Below are positions 1 to 5,308 of a DNA stretch of 13,543 nucleotides, piece by piece. The stretch is from NCBI GenBank assembly GCA_014381385.1, contig JACNLR010000209.1, forward strand, positions 1 through 13,543, written 5' to 3'. The position numbers and the translations under genes are program-made. Within the stretch, counting starts at the first letter, position 1. The number at the start of each line of letters is the position of its first letter. The DNA comes from Planctomycetota bacterium (GTDB lineage: Bacteria > Planctomycetota > Phycisphaerae > Phycisphaerales > SM1A02). Below the pieces are notes generated by a model. The model did not search any database, was not told the DNA's origin, and saw only the letters and a list, made by a program, of their open reading frames with translations.

Positions 1-339
1 CTCGACTTTACTTGGTTTGAGTTGTGGCACCATGAAGGTCGTCGTGCTCGCCATGGCGCAGCAATGATGGGTCCTGATTACACCCACTGGCATGGCACGT
101 ATGAAATTGCACGTAACTTCTACAGTGAGTTTATTCCTGAACTCGAAGAACTTATTGAAAAAGGCATGCACAGCGATGACCCTGCGATGAATGAAGCTGC
201 AGAAGCACTTCAGGTTGCACTTGATGAAACTCTTGAAGCCGATGATCATAAATGGTTCATTGGTAAGATGGATCCAGAAGAAGCTGCCGCTCGTAAAGCT
301 GCTGCTGAAGAAATGAAGCAACGGTATAAAGACAATTAA
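1..339 (+). CDS. Multihaem cytochrome c, hydroxylamine-oxidoreductase/octahaem-like, C-terminal part (5' end outside window)
   Basis: The reading frame is open from base 1 and ends at TAA 337-339, so only the last 112 codons are present. The visible protein begins with a Trp/His-rich stretch (ELWHHEGRRARHGAAMMG, then PDYTHWHGTYEIARNFY), then an acidic, helical Lys/Glu-rich tail. The order 'HHE.RRAR.GAAMMGPDYT.WHG.YE.A..FY.EF.PE' resembles the C-terminal region of octahaem cytochromes of the hydroxylamine oxidoreductase type, where His residues act as distal haem ligands. These are periplasmic enzymes of nitrogen-compound redox chemistry. No CxxCH haem motif lies in the visible part; these would be upstream. 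The assignment rests on remembered family resemblance, so the substrate is unknown. The gene ends 20 bases before a strong terminator, so it is probably last in its transcript. Confidence 0.6.
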   Translation, partial: LDFTWFELWHHEGRRARHGAAMMGPDYTHWHGTYEIARNFYSEFIPELEELIEKGMHSDDPAMNEAAEALQVALDETLEADDHKWFIGKMDPEEAAARKAAAEEMKQRYKDN

Positions 340-355
340 TCATCGTTTTTGAAAC

Positions 356-390
356 AGAGGGCGGTTTCGAAAGGAACCGCCTTTTTGTTT
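356..390 (+). terminator. Rho-independent terminator after the cytochrome gene
   Basis: A 9-bp stem is formed by GGCGGTTTC (360-368) and GGAACCGCC (373-381), with one G-T wobble and a GAAA tetraloop (369-372). It is followed directly by TTTTTGTTT (382-390). Weak A/G-T pairs can extend the stem outward to about 356. The position just behind the stop at 339 fits termination of the cytochrome transcript. Confidence 0.92.
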
Positions 391-406
391 GGAGTAAAAT
401 ACGTAC

Positions 407-850
407 ATGAACGAGAAGGAAGAACCTATTGATTTTTCTGAAGAACACGCAAGGCAAGTGTTGCGCGATCACATCACGATGATTGCGAAGCGGAGTTTTG
501 AAAAATACGGTCCCGCAATAACGATGGATGTGATGGAACGCGTCCTTGCAGACAGGGATATCATCCGGCGCGAAACAACATGGCGTTTTGACAACTCGAT
601 TCTTGAAGCGGGGGAGTTTGCAATGGCAGTAGCCCAAGGCGACTCATATGTTATTGCAGTCCACGATTTGTTCAAAGAAAATCAAGAGTCGTTACCTTGG
701 GTTATTGCCTATCACCTTGCAACGGTAAATTATGGCGAGCATGTCATTGAATCTGATGAAGCAGAGTTGTTTGGTGCTTCGCTTCTTGGCATGGATGTTG
801 AAGAATATTACGAAAAAATATGTTTGATTATTGATAATCTCGCTCATTAG
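407..850 (+). CDS. Hypothetical protein, 147 residues, soluble, unrecognised
   Basis: I do not recognise this protein. It starts at ATG 407 and ends at TAG 848-850. It is acidic and apparently mostly helical, with no signal peptide or membrane segment. An N-terminal helix (about residues 11-35) is followed by a region rich in charged residues, a more hydrophobic central part (about 78-108, containing YVIAVHDLF and LPWVIAYHLATVNYGEH), and an acidic C-terminal part ending in IIDNLAH. Base composition and codon use look like the neighbours. The closest Shine-Dalgarno-like sequence is GGAG at 391-394, 12 bases from the ATG, which is long. A TAAAAT box at 395-400 could instead be a -10 element giving a nearly leaderless message. 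The gene lies alone between the cytochrome terminator and the AT-rich region before the Rrf2 gene. Confidence 0.75.
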   Translation: MNEKEEPIDFSEEHARQVLRDHITMIAKRSFEKYGPAITMDVMERVLADRDIIRRETTWRFDNSILEAGEFAMAVAQGDSYVIAVHDLFKENQESLPWVIAYHLATVNYGEHVIESDEAELFGASLLGMDVEEYYEKICLIIDNLAH

Positions 851-862
851 TAAGCAATAACG

Positions 863-903
863 AAAATATAAATATCTATATTATTATCTTATATTTATAT
901 TTT
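863..903. repeat. Perfect 13-bp AT-only inverted repeat
   Basis: AAAATATAAATAT (863-875) is repeated exactly inverted as ATATTTATATTTT (891-903), with a 15-base spacer. It lies in the intergenic region between the hypothetical gene (stop at 850) and the Rrf2 regulator (start at 950). It contains no GC pairs and lacks the GC-rich stem and separate T tract of a usual terminator. It could be an operator, a weak bidirectional terminator or an intrinsically bent region. Confidence 0.8.
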
Positions 904-914
904 GCTATAAAAAG

Positions 915-943
915 ATAACAAGGTCAGAATATTATGTTATTAT
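915..943 (+). promoter_or_regulatory. Possible promoter and autoregulatory operator of the Rrf2 gene
   Basis: ATAACA (915-920, 4 of 6 to the -35 consensus) and TATTAT (938-943, 5 of 6 to the -10 consensus) are 17 bases apart. ATAACA is also the left arm of an inverted repeat with TGTTAT (935-940, spacer 14), so the same bases could bind a dimeric repressor. The -10 box ends only 6 bases before ATG 950 and no Shine-Dalgarno sequence is visible, so the message could be leaderless. In such AT-rich DNA chance matches are common. Confidence 0.35.
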
Positions 944-949
944 TTTCAC

Positions 950-1339
950 ATGGTTGGTCGAAATGCACAATTAGCAATTGCTGCGCTAGTGGAACTTGCT
1001 AAAAGTGAGAAGCGCTTATCTGCAATTGAAATCGCTAAGGGCACAGAACTCACACAGCCATCTGTCGCAAAGGTACTCTCAACGCTTAGGAAGGGGAATT
1101 TTATTGTAAGCGTGCCCGGTCCTGGAGGCGGTTTTTCACTTTCACGAAGCGCAGAAGAGATTAATGTTCTTGATATTTGCATGTTCTTTGAGTTGCAGAC
1201 TGCAATGCCACAGGACTGTGCTATTACGTGCGATTGTTCTGACAATTTGCCATGCCAAGTCTGCAGCGTTCTTAAAAATGTTGATGACCTTCGTGATTCA
1301 ACGTTGCGCGGCCTCACCATCAAAACCCTTGCTGCCTAA
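950..1339 (+). CDS. Rrf2-family transcriptional regulator with IscR-spaced cysteines
   Basis: This 129-residue protein has the Rrf2 layout. An N-terminal winged helix (about 1-65) contains the recognition-helix region TQPSVAKVLSTLRK (35-48) and the wing VPGPGGGFSLSR (55-66). A helix with cysteines follows, then a C-terminal dimer helix. C90, C96 and C102 have exactly the C-x5-C-x5-C spacing of the Fe-S ligands of IscR, so cluster-dependent sensing of iron, redox state or nitric oxide is likely. C77, C94 and C105 are additional. The family members are mostly repressors. The aminotransferase gene follows 56 bases downstream on the same strand, so both may be transcribed together. The start at ATG 950 gives the normal family N terminus (MxGRNAQLAI..AL). 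The effector cannot be read from sequence; IscR-like, NsrR-like and CymR-like roles are all possible. Confidence 0.9.
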   Translation: MVGRNAQLAIAALVELAKSEKRLSAIEIAKGTELTQPSVAKVLSTLRKGNFIVSVPGPGGGFSLSRSAEEINVLDICMFFELQTAMPQDCAITCDCSDNLPCQVCSVLKNVDDLRDSTLRGLTIKTLAA

Positions 1340-1356
1340 ATCTATCCGCGGTAGAT
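1340..1356. repeat. Imperfect palindrome between the Rrf2 and aminotransferase genes
   Basis: ATCTATCCGCGGTAGAT reads as an inverted repeat with ATCTA/TAGAT arms, an inner C-G pair and one T-G mismatch around a central C. It begins immediately after the Rrf2 stop codon and lies 40 bases before the aminotransferase ATG. No T run follows, so it is not a standard terminator. It may be an operator or chance. Confidence 0.4.
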
Positions 1357-1395
1357 TCATCGGACAATAGTTTGGCTAGTGATGGGGGGCAATTA

Positions 1396-2559
1396 ATGGA
1401 CCAATTTTATTATGATGGTGGGATGACAACGGCAAATAGATTGGAACAATTTGGTGAATCTGTTTTTGCTACATGGAGTCGCATCGCAATAGAAAATGAT
1501 GCGATAAATCTTGGGCAAGGGTTTCCAGATTTTGATGCGCCAGAGTTTGTCAAAGAGGCAGCTATCAAAGCAATACGAGATGGCGAAAACCAATATTCTC
1601 GCAGTGCAGGACACCCACTTCTTGTGCAGGCAATTGCTGATACGTTTGAGTTTCCAGTCGATCCAATGGAAGAAGTAACGGTTTCTTGTGGAAGTACCGA
1701 GTCAATTTCAAACGTGATTCTAGGCATTATCAATCCGGGTGACGAAGTTATCGTTATCGAACCATTTTACGATTCGTACACAGCCTGCCTTGCAATGGTT
1801 GGGGCGACTGTAAAAATGGTAACTCTCCATGCGCCCAACTTTACCCTTGACGAAGTTGAACTTCGCGCAGCATTTACTGACAAAACGAAAATGATCATTA
1901 TTAATACTCCGCATAATCCCACTGGAAGAGTATTCACAAAAGAAGAACTCTCGCTCATCGCAGAACTTGCGATTAAACATAATGCACTAGTATTATCAGA
2001 TGAGGTTTACGATAAATTGGTCCTCAGTGGCAAGCACATACCAATTGCAACGCTGCCGGAAATGCAGCAACGCACTATAACCCTACGTTCGCTCGGCAAA
2101 GTGTTCTCTGTAACTGGCTGGAAAATTGGTTGGGCTGTTGCACCGCCTCAACTAACAGAGGGTATTCGATGCGCACATCAATTCACAACTTTTTGTGCAG
2201 CCACGCCACTTCAAGTAGCCGCCGCAACTGCACTTAGAGCCCCAAAATCGTATTACGATTCCTACACAGAAGAATATCGCCAGCGGCGTGATTTACTTGT
2301 CGAAGGACTTCTTGCCGTTGGATTTAACGTCCACAGCCCAGAGGGAACCTATTTTGTACTCGCAGATCACACCCCATTTGGCTTTGAAGATGACATTTCG
2401 TTCTGTCATCACCTTGCAAAACAGTGCAAGGTCGTGGGCATCCCACCTTCAGCTTTTTACGCCCAAAGCAACGATGGGCAGGGATTAGTCCGTTTTGCAT
2501 TCTGCAAGGGCTTGGAAACGCTAAAAACGGCTGTTCAACGCCTCCAATCACTTGGCTAA
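1396..2559 (+). CDS. Class I PLP-dependent aminotransferase (methionine/kynurenine aminotransferase-like)
   Basis: This 387-residue fold-type I aminotransferase resembles E. coli YbdL and kynurenine/glutamine transaminase K enzymes. It transfers an amino group to a 2-oxo acid using PLP, in the cytosol. Visible features, numbered from ATG 1396: INLGQGFPDF near residues 37-46; NTPHNPTG with N174 for the PLP ring; SDEVYD with D202 and Y205; SLGKVFSVTGWKIGW with the Schiff-base lysine K235; and a C-terminal LVRFAF with R366 for the substrate carboxylate. The ATG at 1396 is chosen because GGGGGG (1384-1389) sits 6 bases upstream; the frame is open to an in-frame TTG at 1372. ATG 1423 (MTTANR) is an alternative. 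The preceding gene is an Rrf2 regulator, which may control it. Exact substrate is uncertain: methionine, kynurenine, glutamine or a cysteine S-conjugate are all possible. Confidence 0.9.
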   Translation: MDQFYYDGGMTTANRLEQFGESVFATWSRIAIENDAINLGQGFPDFDAPEFVKEAAIKAIRDGENQYSRSAGHPLLVQAIADTFEFPVDPMEEVTVSCGSTESISNVILGIINPGDEVIVIEPFYDSYTACLAMVGATVKMVTLHAPNFTLDEVELRAAFTDKTKMIIINTPHNPTGRVFTKEELSLIAELAIKHNALVLSDEVYDKLVLSGKHIPIATLPEMQQRTITLRSLGKVFSVTGWKIGWAVAPPQLTEGIRCAHQFTTFCAATPLQVAAATALRAPKSYYDSYTEEYRQRRDLLVEGLLAVGFNVHSPEGTYFVLADHTPFGFEDDISFCHHLAKQCKVVGIPPSAFYAQSNDGQGLVRFAFCKGLETLKTAVQRLQSLG

Positions 2560-2579
2560 CAACGAATAGTTGCTATAAT
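2552..2579 (+). promoter_or_regulatory. Sigma70-type promoter of rplU with extended -10
   Basis: TTGGCT (2552-2557) and a perfect TATAAT (2574-2579) are 16 bases apart, and the -10 is preceded by TGC, an extended -10 element. The -35 overlaps the last codons of the aminotransferase. Transcription would begin near 2586, leaving a leader of about 26 bases that contains AGGAG (2599-2603), 8 bases before ATG 2612. This is the clearest promoter in the window. Confidence 0.85.
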
Positions 2580-2611
2580 GCCTCGTTCCCCAAAAGGTAG
2601 GAGCCTTCATT

Positions 2612-2980
2612 ATGTACGCAATCGTAGAAGACAGTGGAACCCAAATAAAGCTCAGCACAGGTGATGTGCTTGAGGTCGATATCCGTGATTTGGATGGCGA
2701 TACTTTCACGCTTGAAAACGTCCTCATGATTGCAGGGAAAGGTGAACCAACGATTGGTACGCCATATGTCGAGGGCGCTTCGGTGCTCGTTGAAGTTCTT
2801 GAAGAATTCAAGGACAAGAAAATTGATGTAATCAAGTTCAAAAGGCGAAAAGGGTATCGTCGCAAAACGGGTCACCGTCAACGTCTTCTGAAAGTCCGTA
2901 TTGGTGAAATTTCTGCAAAGAAGAAAACCACCAAAAAGAAAACGACAAAGAAAACGACAAAGAAAACCGACGACGAGTAA
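2612..2980 (+). CDS. rplU: 50S ribosomal protein L21 (bL21)
   Basis: The first 100 residues follow the bL21 pattern: MYAIVEDSGTQIKLSTGD at the start, IGTPYVEGA (48-56), and the RNA-binding segment FKRRKGYRRKTGHRQ (76-90) ending in a KVRIGEI strand. The protein binds 23S rRNA in the large subunit. At 122 residues it exceeds the usual length of about 103 because of a low-complexity tail (101-122) of KK/TT repeats ending in TDDE. The tail is encoded by a 12-base tandem repeat. The gene has its own strong promoter and ribosome binding site. In many bacteria rplU is followed by rpmA (L27) and often obg; here the next gene is a convergent lipoprotein gene 16 bases away, so rpmA must be elsewhere. 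No convincing terminator is visible between the two convergent genes. Confidence 0.96.
   Translation: MYAIVEDSGTQIKLSTGDVLEVDIRDLDGDTFTLENVLMIAGKGEPTIGTPYVEGASVLVEVLEEFKDKKIDVIKFKRRKGYRRKTGHRQRLLKVRIGEISAKKKTTKKKTTKKTTKKTDDE
2935..2967 (+). repeat. 12-bp tandem repeat encoding the Lys-rich tail of bL21
   Basis: AAAGAAAACGAC occurs at 2935-2946 and 2947-2958, and its first nine bases recur at 2959-2967. In frame it gives the repeating Lys-Lys-Thr-Thr pattern at the bL21 C terminus. A repeat of whole codons can expand or contract without changing frame. Confidence 0.85.
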
Positions 2981-2996
2981 ATTGGTACTGTACTTA

Positions 2997-3551
2997 TTAC
3001 GGGGCGACGAGTAGGGCGGCATTTGTGATTTGTCGTGCAATTGTTTTGTTCGGTGTACTTCTAACTCGTCCTGTCATCGAAGCGGGGCTCAAAAGGTCAT
3101 CGAATCCACCATTGCTGTTTTCCAATGACAAGTTAGCTTCTTCAATGTAAAGGGATATACCCTTTTCAGTTGTGCCCGAAGGCCAGCAGAAACCACCACC
3201 GCCGTACACGCCGACTGCACCATTGGAAATAATGTACTGCTTTATCGCGAGGTTAGTTGAGGTAGATTCAAGAGGTGTTTTCCCAGCCACTGGAATCCAT
3301 AAGAGTTGCAAGTGAATGATTTGGCCTGTTTCGAATTCCCCAGAAACTAAATCTTCCATTGGAATGTCAGTCATCCAGATATCGCCTTCGTTTGCAAAAC
3401 CCTCCGTACACACTATTGTTGTGCAATTGGCACGAAGAACTGCACGGTCTAGACCCATAGAGTGCACTTCAAGCGCAGAAGTAGAGGAAAACAAGCCACT
3501 TGAGGAACACGCAGAAACGAGTAAAAATGACAACAAGAAGAGATTACGCAT
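2997..3551 (-). CDS. Small lipoprotein of unknown function
   Basis: This 184-residue protein begins with a lipoprotein signal peptide: MRNLF, a hydrophobic core (FLLSFLLV) and the lipobox VSAC, with C15 as the lipid-modified residue. The mature part has no membrane segment and is predicted to be membrane-anchored in the periplasm or outer membrane. It contains C43, C48 and C122, which could form a disulphide; a Gly-rich stretch VYGGGGFCWPSG (115-126); and many beta-prone segments. I do not recognise the domain. The start codon overlaps the end of the upstream amidohydrolase-fold gene in the 8-base sequence ATGCGTAA (3551-3544). No close Shine-Dalgarno sequence is visible, so translation probably depends on coupling to that gene. 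The two products may therefore be made together and act in a related process. Confidence 0.8.
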   Translation of the reverse strand: MRNLFLLSFLLVSACSSSGLFSSTSALEVHSMGLDRAVLRANCTTIVCTEGFANEGDIWMTDIPMEDLVSGEFETGQIIHLQLLWIPVAGKTPLESTSTNLAIKQYIISNGAVGVYGGGGFCWPSGTTEKGISLYIEEANLSLENSNGGFDDLLSPASMTGRVRSTPNKTIARQITNAALLVAP

Positions 3552-4464
3552 CGTTGGTCTGGACGATATCCTCGGCAGGTGTCGCCGAAGGCTCCACCGT
3601 TGAAGAACTTGCTATCGAGTCGTAACTGATACCAAGGCAAGAAAGTGCATCACGTTCGATGATATCTTTTATCCTTGCACGTGGAATTGGTGGGAGCAGC
3701 GTACCTTTAATGGAAACGTTTACGCTGTAGAGAGATTCAATGGCTAGTTGTGGAACAGACATAGGGAATCCAGAGCCAAAAAGTAGTCTATCGATAACGT
3801 TTAAACTCCACGCAGTGGATAGCGCGTTGTACACTTGCCATGGTCGCGTTGCAACGCTTGAAACTTCGGCATAGACGTGTTTGTGTTTTCCTGCAAGAAC
3901 GAACAATTCGTCAATCCACGGGTAGCCCATTTGGGTAAACATAATTCTAAGTTCTGGGAAAGTCCTTGCAACTTCGTCCCAGTGAATTGGTCTTGCAAAA
4001 TCAAGAACAGCAGATGCTGGAATCGGTTGGGGCATGGTGACAATTACTGGTAGCCCATGTTTGCAGCACCATTCGTATACTCGCATTGCAGAAGAATGCG
4101 TTGGGTGGAAACCTGCAAGTGGGGGTGAAAGAGCAACACCTACGAGCCCAAGATCAAGGACGCCTGCAAGGTCGTGTTCAACCGACTCAGCAAGCGGGTC
4201 AATTCCTGCGATTCCAAGGCGATGTTGTGGGTCTCGGCCTACAAACTCAGCGATAAGTTCGTTGGGTACATTTGCCCCAACGAGTTCGGCTCTGTGTGCA
4301 AAGACCAGAGAGGCATCAATGCATGAAGTTGCTCGGCCGTGTGCTGCAGCGTCTCCGCACTCTTGCGCCCAATTTTTTGGCGTATTTTGAGCGAGGGTTT
4401 CTGCTGTATCTGGACCTAGTTGCCTAGCGTCGGACCATATTCTTGTATGACAGTCGATAATCAT
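3544..4464 (-). CDS. Amidohydrolase-2 fold protein lacking most metal ligands (probable pseudoenzyme)
   Basis: This 306-residue protein has the outline of the amidohydrolase-2 TIM-barrel family (PF04909): MIIDCHTRIW at the N terminus, LGLVGVALSP near 105-114, HGLPVIVTMPQP (136-147), LRIMFTQMGYPW (172-183) and LLFGSGFP (227-234). In active relatives these positions carry metal ligands: HxH, a His after strand 5, a His in the H.GYPW motif and an Asp in FGTD.P. Here they read H6-T-R8, M144, Q178 and G232, so only the first His remains. A metal-dependent hydrolase or decarboxylase activity is unlikely; a binding or scaffold role is inferred. The C-terminal 25 residues are Ser/Thr/Ala-rich and probably disordered. 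ATG 4464 is preferred over an in-frame TTG at 4476 because GGAGAG sits directly upstream. It is cytosolic (no signal peptide) and overlaps the lipoprotein gene downstream. Confidence 0.8.
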   Translation of the reverse strand: MIIDCHTRIWSDARQLGPDTAETLAQNTPKNWAQECGDAAAHGRATSCIDASLVFAHRAELVGANVPNELIAEFVGRDPQHRLGIAGIDPLAESVEHDLAGVLDLGLVGVALSPPLAGFHPTHSSAMRVYEWCCKHGLPVIVTMPQPIPASAVLDFARPIHWDEVARTFPELRIMFTQMGYPWIDELFVLAGKHKHVYAEVSSVATRPWQVYNALSTAWSLNVIDRLLFGSGFPMSVPQLAIESLYSVNVSIKGTLLPPIPRARIKDIIERDALSCLGISYDSIASSSTVEPSATPAEDIVQTNDA

Positions 4465-4468
4465 ATAT

Positions 4469-4474
4469 CTCTCC
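4469..4474 (-). promoter_or_regulatory. Ribosome binding site that fixes the start of the amidohydrolase-fold gene
   Basis: On the minus strand GGAGAG (complement of 4469-4474) lies 4 bases before ATG 4464; its GGAG core is 6 bases away. It lies inside the longer frame that starts at TTG 4476, which shows that ATG 4464 is the real start. Confidence 0.8.
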
Positions 4475-4488
4475 AAGTGATACTGCTC

Positions 4489-4508
4489 ATTGTAACGGCA
4501 TACATGCC
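4489..4508 (-). promoter_or_regulatory. Possible -10 box and palindromic operator between the amidohydrolase-fold gene and ubiE
   Basis: On the minus strand TACAAT (complement of 4489-4494) is a 5-of-6 match to a -10 box, about 25 bases before ATG 4464. Next to it, at 4497-4508, GGCATACATGCC forms a perfect inverted repeat with 5-base arms and a 2-base centre. No good -35 is visible. The palindrome lies between two divergent genes and could serve either. Confidence 0.3.
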
Positions 4509-4528
4509 CCTTGGACTATAGAGGTATC

Positions 4529-5308
4529 ATGCTATATATGCCCAATCCTGATGATTTTCAACCAAACAGCCCAGCTTGGAGCGACAAAAACCTCTCGGAA
4601 AACCCCCACGCTGTAGTGGATAAGCCAGAACGGGTGGAGGCAATGTTTACGGCGATAGCTCGGAAATACGATTTGAACAATCGCCTTCATTCCATGTGGC
4701 AGGATCAGCTTTGGAGGTCTCAAGCAGTTGCAGCAGCGAACCTAAAAGGTGGCGAAGATATAGTTGATGTTGCGTGTGGGACGGGGGATTTAGCGATGGC
4801 ATTTTATAAAGCCAACGTTGGCTCCGTCATTGGCATTGATTTTACGAAAGCTATGCTTGACCTTGCAATCGTCAAAGCAAATATTGCCAAGTACGACATT
4901 GATTACAGGCAAGGGGATGCGATGCATTTAGAGTTGCAAGATAATTCTGCCGATGTTGTTTCTATCGCATTTGGGATACGGAATGTGCAGGATCCAGGCA
5001 AAGCATTCGATGAGTTTTTTCGTGTTTTGCGTCCTAATGGCAAACTTATCGTGCTTGAATTTTCAACACCAAGCAATTCCTTGATTCGATGTTGTAATGA
5101 TTTCTACACAAAAAAAATTATGCCAATCACGGCAACAATTATCGCTGGTGACACAAGCGGCGCGTACAAATATTTACCCAAGAGTATTGAAACTTTTACA
5201 GACGCAAAAGAACTCGCCGCCGAAATTGAACGCGCAGGTTTTACTGAAATCACTCAAACTCCCCAAACGTTTGGAGTTTGTACGATTACTAGCGCAGTAA
5301 AATCTTAG
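4529..5308 (+). CDS. ubiE: Demethylmenaquinone/ubiquinone C-methyltransferase (UbiE/MenG)
   Basis: This SAM-dependent methyltransferase of about 259 residues catalyses the C-methylation that gives menaquinone (MenG) or an intermediate of ubiquinone (UbiE). Family features in order: ARKYDLNNRLHSMWQDQLWR near the N terminus; the SAM loop VDVACGTGDLA (motif I); the acidic end of strand 2 in VIGIDFTKAML; GDAMHLELQDNSADVV; the UbiE signature FGIRNVQDPGKAFDEFFRVL; LIVLEFS; and FYTKKIMP...YKYLPKSIETF with a C-terminal AGF. Which quinone it serves is not visible. Start: GAGG at 4521-4524 lies 4 bases before ATG 4529; ATG 4538 (MPNPDD) is 13 bases away and also possible. The gene diverges from the amidohydrolase-fold gene, and its stop TAG (5306-5308) interleaves with the stop of the convergent binding-protein gene. 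Confidence 0.94.
   Translation: MLYMPNPDDFQPNSPAWSDKNLSENPHAVVDKPERVEAMFTAIARKYDLNNRLHSMWQDQLWRSQAVAAANLKGGEDIVDVACGTGDLAMAFYKANVGSVIGIDFTKAMLDLAIVKANIAKYDIDYRQGDAMHLELQDNSADVVSIAFGIRNVQDPGKAFDEFFRVLRPNGKLIVLEFSTPSNSLIRCCNDFYTKKIMPITATIIAGDTSGAYKYLPKSIETFTDAKELAAEIERAGFTEITQTPQTFGVCTITSAVKS
5255..5280. repeat. Strong inverted repeat at the 3' end of ubiE
   Basis: CAAACTCC (5255-5262) pairs perfectly with GGAGTTTG (5273-5280) around a 10-base interior that itself holds AAACGTTT. The alternative fold CCAAACGTTTGG (5263-5274) is also a perfect palindrome. It lies inside the ubiE coding region and 25 bases downstream of the minus-strand stop of the PhnD-like gene, where that transcript could end. 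No T run follows on either strand, so it is not a canonical intrinsic terminator. Confidence 0.6.

Noticed and set aside
2981..2996. Terminator between rplU and the convergent lipoprotein gene
   Set aside because: The short repeat GGTACTGTAC forms no stable stem and has no T tract, so no terminator is called.
2573..3040. 155-codon minus-strand open frame across rplU
   Set aside because: Antisense to bL21 with Phe-rich translation of the Lys codons; not a plausible protein.
4511..4528. TTG start for ubiE at 4511
   Set aside because: The extension would include the Shine-Dalgarno sequence GAGG; ATG 4529 or 4538 is more likely.
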